DNA of 11,699 nucleotides from Methylocystaceae bacterium (GTDB lineage: Bacteria > Pseudomonadota > Alphaproteobacteria > Rhizobiales > Beijerinckiaceae): positions 2,688-14,386 of the forward strand of contig PQAN01000404.1 of NCBI GenBank assembly GCA_003105285.1. The letters are read 5' to 3'. Under the pieces are notes generated by a model. That model did not search any database. It was not told where the DNA came from and saw only the letters and a program-made list of their open reading frames with translations. This document shows positions 7,211 to 11,699 of this stretch, one piece after another. The first letter of the stretch is position 1, and each line of letters starts with the position of its first letter. Position numbers and translations under genes: made by a program.

Positions 7211-8316
7211 ACATCTTCAGGCTGCCGGATCTCGGCGAAGGGCTGCAGGAGGCCGAGCTCGTCGAATGGCATGTCGCGCCCGGCCAGGATGTCGCGCTCG
7301 ATCAGCCTCTCGCCTCCGTCGAGACGGCGAAGGCCGTGGTGGAAATCCCCTCCCCGCGGGCCGGGCGCGTCGAGAAGCTGTTCGCGCAGGCGGGAGAGAT
7401 CATCCGCATCGGCGGCCCGCTCATCGGCTTCGACGGCGCGCGCGAGGAGAGCGAGGACGCAGGCACGGTCGTCGGCGCGATGGAGACGAGCAGCCGCGTG
7501 CTGCAGGAAGCGCCCGCGCCCGTGGGCCATGGCGCGACGGGCGTTCGCGCCGCGCCCGCCGTGCGCGCGCTGGCGCGGCGTCTCGAGGTCGACCTGACCA
7601 TGGTGACGCCGTCCGGCGCCGACGGCGTGATCACGGCGGGCGACGTGCAGCGCGTCGCCCGCATCTTGTCGGAAGCCGAGCCGGCCGAGCCGCTGCGCGG
7701 CTTCCGCCGCGCCATGGCGCAGAATATGGCGCTGGCGCAGGCCGAAGTGGCGGCGGCGACCGTCGTCGACGACGCCGACATCGACGAGTGGCCGGCGCAT
7801 AGCGATACGACGCTGCGCCTCATTCGCGCTCTCGTCGCCGGCTGCCGCGCGGAGCCCGCGCTCAACGCCTGGTTCGAGAGCCATGTGCTGGCGCGGCGCG
7901 TGCTGAAGAAGATCGATCTCGGCATCGCCGTCGATTCGGCGGAGGGCGGCCTGTTCGTTCCCGTGCTGCGCAATGTCGCCGAGCGCGAGCCGGCCGATTT
8001 GCGCGAAGGGCTGAACCGGATGCGCGCCGACATCGCCGCCCGCACCATTCCCCCCGAGGAATTACGCGGCGCGACGATCACCTTGTCGAATTTCGGCATG
8101 ATCGCCGGACGCTATGCGGCGCCGGTCGTTCTGCCGCCCACGGTCGCCATTCTCGGCGCCGGGCGCATCAGGCGAGAGGTCGTGGCGCAGGGCGACAGGC
8201 CGGCGGTCCGCCGCATTCTGCCGTTGAGCCTGACCTTCGATCATCGTGTCGTCACCGGCGGCGAGGCGGCGCGCTTCCTTGGCGCGGTCATCGCCGATCT
8301 CGCGAAAGCCGCCTGA
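7207..8316 (+). CDS. 2-oxo acid dehydrogenase E2 component (dihydrolipoyl acyltransferase)
   Basis: A compact 369-aa E2 core protein that moves the acyl group from lipoate to CoA. Domain order: one lipoyl domain at 1-78 with lipoyl-Lys42 in VETAKAVVEIPSP; a short acidic/Ala-Pro linker; a peripheral-subunit-binding domain at about 113-150 (RAAPAVRALARRL ... GVITAGDV); and the acyltransferase domain from about 163. The catalytic His346 is in FDHRVVTGGEAARFL. The usual HxxxDG motif reads HxxxTG here, with Thr350 in place of Asp. It is shorter than typical E2 proteins (about 400-430 aa), mostly through short linkers. It follows E1 beta with an ATGA overlap. No E3 gene follows, so the complex probably borrows a dihydrolipoamide dehydrogenase encoded elsewhere. 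Confidence 0.9.
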   Translation: MNIFRLPDLGEGLQEAELVEWHVAPGQDVALDQPLASVETAKAVVEIPSPRAGRVEKLFAQAGEIIRIGGPLIGFDGAREESEDAGTVVGAMETSSRVLQEAPAPVGHGATGVRAAPAVRALARRLEVDLTMVTPSGADGVITAGDVQRVARILSEAEPAEPLRGFRRAMAQNMALAQAEVAAATVVDDADIDEWPAHSDTTLRLIRALVAGCRAEPALNAWFESHVLARRVLKKIDLGIAVDSAEGGLFVPVLRNVAEREPADLREGLNRMRADIAARTIPPEELRGATITLSNFGMIAGRYAAPVVLPPTVAILGAGRIRREVVAQGDRPAVRRILPLSLTFDHRVVTGGEAARFLGAVIADLAKAA

Positions 8317-8471
8317 CGGCGGCCTCGCCTGCGCGCGAACAAATCGCAGGCCGGGAACAAACGACGGCTTGAATGTGCGGCCGCGGGCGACAGATGCCCG
8401 CATATGGAGAAAGGGGCAAGGGCGCCGAGCGACCGAACGGAAGCCGCATCGGCCGGCCGAGGGAGGATATC
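8317..8471. other. Intergenic region between the E2 gene and the oxidase cluster
   Basis: This 155-bp gap separates the 2-oxo acid dehydrogenase genes from the respiratory genes. It has a short GC hairpin just after the E2 stop (GCCTGCG 8327-8333 with CGCAGGC 8345-8351, 11-nt loop) and another at GCGGGC 8383-8388 with GCCCGC 8396-8401; neither is followed by a T-run. GAACAAA occurs twice, at 8337-8343 and 8355-8361, 18 bp apart. A promoter for the oxidase cluster may be here, but no good -35/-10 pair was seen. An open frame from 8373 in phase with the next gene is not thought to be coding. Confidence 0.4.
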
Positions 8472-8831
8472 ATGCGAGCGCAGCAGGATATGTCGCATAT
8501 GCCCGATTGGGGCAGCCTGGTCGCGGCGGTCGTGTTGCTCGTCGCCCCTTGGGCGTTCCATTACTCCAGCGCCATGGCGACGCTGGCGACGAGCTTTTCG
8601 GCCGTGATCCTCGTCATCCTCTCCGCCATGGCCCTCGCCGAGATCGACGAGACGGAAGAGCCGGAATATCTCATTCTCGGCGCCTGGCTGCTGATCTCGC
8701 CCTGGGTGCTCGGCTTCTGGATGGACAAGAGCGCCCTGGTCACTCATATCCTCTTCGGCGCCGGCTTCATCATCCATTCCGCATGGGAGATCTGGGCGGC
8801 GCCGTCATCGGGGCAGACGCCGGAGCCATAG
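8472..8831 (+). CDS. SPW-repeat family membrane protein
   Basis: A 119-aa inner-membrane protein with four predicted hydrophobic helices at about 13-32, 37-57, 66-83 and 88-108. It contains the duplicated SPW signature: W13...APW (25-27) in the first half and AWLLISPWVLG (71-81) in the second. Members of this family are small helical membrane proteins of unknown function. ATG 8472 is chosen over the upstream in-frame ATG because GGGAGGA (8461-8467) sits directly before it and the upstream residues are hydrophilic, Arg-rich and unlike the family. It lies 134 bp before cytochrome c oxidase subunit II on the same strand, so an accessory role to the oxidase is possible but unproven. Confidence 0.82.
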   Translation: MRAQQDMSHMPDWGSLVAAVVLLVAPWAFHYSSAMATLATSFSAVILVILSAMALAEIDETEEPEYLILGAWLLISPWVLGFWMDKSALVTHILFGAGFIIHSAWEIWAAPSSGQTPEP

Positions 8832-8965
8832 GGGAAGCGTTCGAGACGGGCGTAGGCGGGCGAGGCTCCGACGCACTGTTCGTCTCGCCCGGCCGCGCCA
8901 TATGCCGCGCTCATGGAGTTCGGAGTTCGATCGAAAATCCGTTTAGAGCCGAAGGCGTCGCCGCA
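8832..8965. other. Intergenic region upstream of oxidase subunit II, with alternative hairpins
   Basis: A 134-bp gap. CGGGCGAG at 8857-8864 pairs exactly with CTCGCCCG at 8884-8891. Part of the same right arm (CGTCTCG 8881-8887) can instead pair with CGAGACG at 8842-8848. There is no T-run, so these are not clear terminators; they could be mRNA processing or stability elements. A moderate ribosome binding site, GAAGG (8951-8955), precedes the next start by 10 bases. Confidence 0.4.
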
Positions 8966-9763
8966 ATGATCGTTGCGCTCATCTTCGCCGCAGTGGCGCT
9001 CGGATCGGTGCTGTTCCACATTCTGAGCCCGTGGTGGTGGACGCCGATCGCCTCGAACTGGGCGGCGATCGACCACACGATGTCGTTGATGTTCTGGATC
9101 ACCGGCGGCGCCTGCGTCGCCGTCATGCTGTTCATGTCTTTCTGCGTATTTCGCTTCCGCCACCGCGAGGGGAGCCGCGCCGTCTTCGAGCCGGAGGGCG
9201 GGAAGCTCGAGTTCTGGCTCAGCACGGCGACGGCGCTGGGCGTCGGCGCGATGCTGGCGCCGGGGCTCATCGTCTGGAACGACTTCATCACGCCGCCGAA
9301 CGACGCGATGATCGTCGAGGTCGTCGGCCGCCAGTGGCAGTGGAGCTATCGCTTCCCCGGCAAGGACGGCGTTCTCGGCTCCTCGGACACCCGTTTCGTT
9401 TCGGCCGACAATCCGCTCGGCGTCGATCCCGACGATCCGCACGGACGCGACGACATCGTCATCGACGGCGACGATCTCCATCTGCCGCTGGGCAAGCCGA
9501 TCAAGCTCCTCTTACGCTCGCTCGACGTCGTGCATGATTTCTACGTGCCCGAGTTTCGCGCCAAGATGGACATGATGCCGGGCATGGTCACTTATTTCTG
9601 GCTCGAGCCCACGAAGGCCGGGAGCTACGAGGTCCTGTGCCTGGCCTTTTGCGGCGTCGGCCATCCGCAGATGCGCGGCAAGGTCATCGTCGAGTCCGAG
9701 GCCGATTATCTGCAATGGCTCGGCGCGGGCAAGACCTTCGCGCCGAAATCGGCCGCACGATGA
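8966..9763 (+). CDS. Cytochrome c oxidase subunit II (alternative type)
   Basis: A 265-aa subunit II with three predicted N-terminal helices (about 1-20, 38-62, 85-104) and a periplasmic cupredoxin domain. The CuA ligands are complete and correctly spaced: His190 (VVHDF), Cys225, Cys229, His233 and Met236 (CLAFCGVGHPQM). The aromatic electron-entry segment GRQWQWSYRFPG is at 121-132. An insertion rich in Asp/Asn/Pro at about 141-165 separates the first strands. The residue between the two Cys, normally Glu (CxExC), is Ala227. The frame is open far upstream, but ATG 8966 is the first credible start next to the first helix, with GAAGG upstream. It takes electrons from cytochrome c and passes them to subunit I, encoded 16 bp downstream. 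Confidence 0.92.
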   Translation: MIVALIFAAVALGSVLFHILSPWWWTPIASNWAAIDHTMSLMFWITGGACVAVMLFMSFCVFRFRHREGSRAVFEPEGGKLEFWLSTATALGVGAMLAPGLIVWNDFITPPNDAMIVEVVGRQWQWSYRFPGKDGVLGSSDTRFVSADNPLGVDPDDPHGRDDIVIDGDDLHLPLGKPIKLLLRSLDVVHDFYVPEFRAKMDMMPGMVTYFWLEPTKAGSYEVLCLAFCGVGHPQMRGKVIVESEADYLQWLGAGKTFAPKSAAR

Positions 9764-9769
9764 GGAAAG

Positions 9770-9775
9770 GGAGGG
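9770..9775 (+). promoter_or_regulatory. Strong ribosome binding site of oxidase subunit I
   Basis: A purine-rich GGAAAGGGAGGGAG tract runs from just after the subunit II stop codon, with the best Shine-Dalgarno core here, 4 bases before the ATG at 9780. It is the strongest such signal in the window and fits a highly translated oxidase core subunit. Confidence 0.6.
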
Positions 9776-9779
9776 AGCC

Positions 9780-11552
9780 ATGGTCGATGTGACCCGGAGC
9801 GGGCCGACGGCCGTTCCGCCCGCGGAGGTCGAAGACGTCGAGCTCTATCATCCGAAAAGCTGGCTGACGAAATATGTCTTCTGCCAGGACGCCAAGGTCA
9901 TCGGCGTGCAATATGCGATCACGGCGCTGACGCTCGGCGTGCTCGCGCTCGTCCTCTCCTGGCTCATCCGCCTGCAGCTCGGCTTTCCCGGCCGCGTCGC
10001 GCTCGTCGACGGCGGCAACTACTATCAGTTCGTCACCATGCACGGCATGATCATGGTGATCTATCTGCTCACCGCTCTGCTTCTCGGCGGCTTCGGAAAT
10101 TATCTCATCCCGCTGATGATCGGCGCGCGGGACATGGTGTTTCCCTACGTCAACATGCTGAGCTATTGGGTCTATCTGCTCGCGGTGACGGTGCTGCTCG
10201 CGAGCTTCTTCGCCCCCGGCGGGCCGACCGGCGCCGGCTGGACGCTCTATCCCCCGCAAGCCATTCTCTCCGGCACTCCCGGCAAGGAATGGGGCATCGT
10301 CATGATGCTCGTCTCGCTCATTCTCTTCATCATCGGCTTCACCATGGGCGGCCTGAATTATGTCGTGACCGTGCTGCAGGCGCGCACGCGCGGCATGACG
10401 TTGATGCGCATGCCGCTGACCGTGTGGGGCATCTTCACGGCCGCCGTCATGGCGCTGCTGGCCTTTCCCGGACTGTTCGTCGCCTGCGTCATGATGCTGT
10501 TCGACAGGCTTCTCGGCACGAGCTTCTTCATGCCCTCGCTCATCGAAGGCGGCGAGCGCCAGACCTACGCAGGCGGCAGCCCGATCCTGTTCCAGCACCT
10601 GTTCTGGTATTTCGGACATCCGGAAGTCTATATCGTCGCTCTTCCGGCGTTCGGCGTCGTGTCCGATCTCATCAGCGTCCACGCGCGCAAGAACATCTTC
10701 GGATACAGGATGATGGTCTGGGCGATCGTCGCCATCGCCGTCTTGAGCATGGTGGTCTGGGGCCACCACATGTATGTGAGCGGCATGAATCCGAACTTCG
10801 GCTATTGGTTCGCGATCACGACGCTCGCCATCGCCCTTCCGACCGCCATCAAGGTCTATAATTGGGTGTTGACGCTGTGGCGCGGCGACATCCATCTCAG
10901 CGTGCCGATGCTGTTCGCGCTCGGCTTCGTCGTCACCTTCGTCGTCGGCGGCAGCAGCGGATTGTTCCTCGGCAATGTCAGCGTCGACGTGCCCTTGTCC
11001 GGCACATTGTTCGTCGTCGCGCATTTCCACATGGTGATGGGCGTCGCGCCGCTGATGGCGATCTTCGGCGGCGTCTATCATTGGTACCCCAAGATCACCG
11101 GCCGGATGACCGACGAGACGTTGGGGAGAATTCATTTCTGGATCACCTTTCTCGGCGCCTATGTGATCTTCTTCACGATGCACTATCTCGGCCTGCTCGG
11201 AATGCCGCGCCGCTATTACGAGATGGGGCCGACGGCCTTCGTGCCGCCCTCGGCCGACCGGCTGAATGTCTACATCACCATCGTCGCGCTGATCGTCGGC
11301 GCCGCGCAGGCGCTGTTCTTCTTCAATCTGATCCGCAGCCTGTCCAAGGGCGCGCCAGCCGGCGGCAATCCGTGGAGGGCGACGACGCTCGAATGGCAGA
11401 CGCCGCAAACGCCGCCGGGCCACGGCAATTGGGGCGAGGAGCCGCCGGTCGTCTATCGCTGGGCCTACGCCTACAGCATCCCCGGCGCGGCGCAGGATTT
11501 CCTGCCGCAGAATCAGCCTCCGGCGGGAGGGACAAGGGAAAAGACACAATGA
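9780..11552 (+). CDS. Cytochrome c oxidase subunit I (alternative aa3 type)
   Basis: A 590-aa heme-copper oxidase core protein with about 12 membrane helices; it reduces O2 to water and pumps protons. Visible residues: heme a His88 and His417, CuB His280, His329 and His330, heme a3 His415, and the cross-linked Tyr284 in GHPEVY. Glu282 of that motif, the D-channel residues Asn107, Asp118 and Asn125, and the K-channel pair Thr355/Lys358 are all present, so it is an A1-type proton pump. The heme-propionate arginines Arg477/Arg478 (MPRRY) are present. The conserved LHDTYF before the heme histidines reads LSGTLF (406-411), losing the Mg2+ ligands. The N-terminus (WLTKYVFCQDAKVIG) also differs from the common RWFxSTNHKDIG, fitting the alternative CoxN-like lineage. 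The C-terminal ~75 residues are hydrophilic. It ends with an ATGA overlap. Confidence 0.93.
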   Translation: MVDVTRSGPTAVPPAEVEDVELYHPKSWLTKYVFCQDAKVIGVQYAITALTLGVLALVLSWLIRLQLGFPGRVALVDGGNYYQFVTMHGMIMVIYLLTALLLGGFGNYLIPLMIGARDMVFPYVNMLSYWVYLLAVTVLLASFFAPGGPTGAGWTLYPPQAILSGTPGKEWGIVMMLVSLILFIIGFTMGGLNYVVTVLQARTRGMTLMRMPLTVWGIFTAAVMALLAFPGLFVACVMMLFDRLLGTSFFMPSLIEGGERQTYAGGSPILFQHLFWYFGHPEVYIVALPAFGVVSDLISVHARKNIFGYRMMVWAIVAIAVLSMVVWGHHMYVSGMNPNFGYWFAITTLAIALPTAIKVYNWVLTLWRGDIHLSVPMLFALGFVVTFVVGGSSGLFLGNVSVDVPLSGTLFVVAHFHMVMGVAPLMAIFGGVYHWYPKITGRMTDETLGRIHFWITFLGAYVIFFTMHYLGLLGMPRRYYEMGPTAFVPPSADRLNVYITIVALIVGAAQALFFFNLIRSLSKGAPAGGNPWRATTLEWQTPQTPPGHGNWGEEPPVVYRWAYAYSIPGAAQDFLPQNQPPAGGTREKTQ

Positions 11553-11699
11553 GCGTCGTCGCGGTCTTTCTCGCCGTCGTCGCGGCCGTGGCCTTATGGT
11601 GGCTCTGGCGCGAAGGCCTCGCGGCGCGGCCTTGGGCGGAGGAGGGCGAAACGGTCTCGCGCCGCTCGCCGCCGGCGCCCGTCGCGACGATGGGCCTGC
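11549..11699 (+). CDS. Probable cytochrome c oxidase subunit III, N-terminal fragment (3' partial)
   Basis: The frame starts at an ATG overlapping the subunit I stop (ATGA) and stays open to the window edge (50 codons). The visible part has a hydrophobic helix (MSVVAVFLAVVAAVALWWLW), then a short loop with the block GLAARPWAEEGE and a Pro/Ala/Arg-rich stretch. From memory, subunit III proteins of alternative oxidase clusters begin this way, with a first helix ending in WWL and a KPWLEEG-like block. Position after subunits II and I agrees. The characteristic subunit III helices lie beyond the window, so another small membrane protein of the cluster remains possible. Confidence 0.6.
   Translation, partial: MSVVAVFLAVVAAVALWWLWREGLAARPWAEEGETVSRRSPPAPVATMGL

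Noticed and set aside
8373..8471. 33-residue N-terminal extension of the SPW protein
   Set aside because: Hydrophilic, Arg/Gly-rich, and the strong GGGAGGA ribosome binding site points to ATG 8472.
8246..8965. Long N-terminal extension of oxidase subunit II
   Set aside because: It overlaps the end of E2 and the whole SPW gene in another frame and is Arg-rich; the real protein begins at the first membrane helix at 8966.
9026..9034. SPW tripeptide at residues 21-23 of oxidase subunit II as a third SPW repeat
   Set aside because: A three-residue coincidence without the surrounding repeat pattern.
9684..11549. 621-codon open frame on the minus strand opposite oxidase subunit I
   Set aside because: It mirrors a clear conserved gene, and its composition is His/Asp/Arg/Ala-rich low-complexity sequence without a domain, as expected from an antisense frame in GC-rich DNA.
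1..11699. Mobile elements, CRISPR, toxin-antitoxin or defence genes
   Set aside because: No transposase, integrase, spaced repeats, nuclease or small antitoxin-like gene pair was recognised; all sizeable coding space is accounted for by metabolic and respiratory genes.

Overview
This is a GC-rich window (by eye about 65% G+C, not counted) with tightly packed genes, frequent ATGA stop/start overlaps and strong avoidance of A/T at third codon positions. Gene content and protein style fit an alphaproteobacterium, probably Hyphomicrobiales (Methylocystis/Methylosinus/Beijerinckiaceae-like is only a guess). No tRNA, rRNA, CRISPR array, transposase, integrase or phage gene was seen.

Layout. (1) 1-3772, + strand: the end of an acyl-CoA catabolic operon. 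It holds the C-terminus of the biotin-carrying alpha subunit of 3-methylcrotonyl-CoA carboxylase, hydroxymethylglutaryl-CoA lyase, a 3-hydroxyisobutyryl-CoA hydrolase-type crotonase and an acetyl-CoA C-acyltransferase, all joined by 4-bp ATGA overlaps. (2) 3773-3848: a perfect 30-bp-arm inverted repeat that fills the gap between convergent genes. (3) 3853-4977, - strand: a Glu/Leu/Phe/Val-type NAD(P)-dependent amino acid dehydrogenase. (4) 5149-8316, + strand, divergent from it: E1 alpha, E1 beta and E2 of a 2-oxo acid dehydrogenase complex, most likely for branched-chain 2-oxo acids given the neighbours. (5) 8472-11699, + strand: a small SPW-repeat membrane protein, then cytochrome c oxidase subunits II and I and the start of what is probably subunit III.

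How it fits together. The dehydrogenase could deaminate Leu/Val/Ile, and the E1/E2 complex would oxidatively decarboxylate the 2-oxo acids to branched acyl-CoAs. The carboxylase and HMG-CoA lyase finish the leucine branch (acetoacetate + acetyl-CoA), the hydrolase serves the valine branch, and the thiolase serves the isoleucine branch or acetoacetyl-CoA. No E3 (dihydrolipoamide dehydrogenase), isovaleryl-CoA dehydrogenase or carboxylase beta subunit lies in the window; the last two could be upstream of base 1. The oxidase cluster is a separate respiratory unit, probably of the alternative CoxMNOP-like kind.

Most notable observation: the oxidase keeps all heme, CuB, CuA, D-channel and K-channel residues I could check, yet appears to have lost all three protein ligands of the conserved non-redox Mg2+ site at the subunit I/II interface. 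Subunit I has Ser-Gly where His-Asp is expected, and subunit II has Ala where the Glu of the CuA loop is expected. I see no wholly new gene system; the rest is mostly well-known families in a coherent context.
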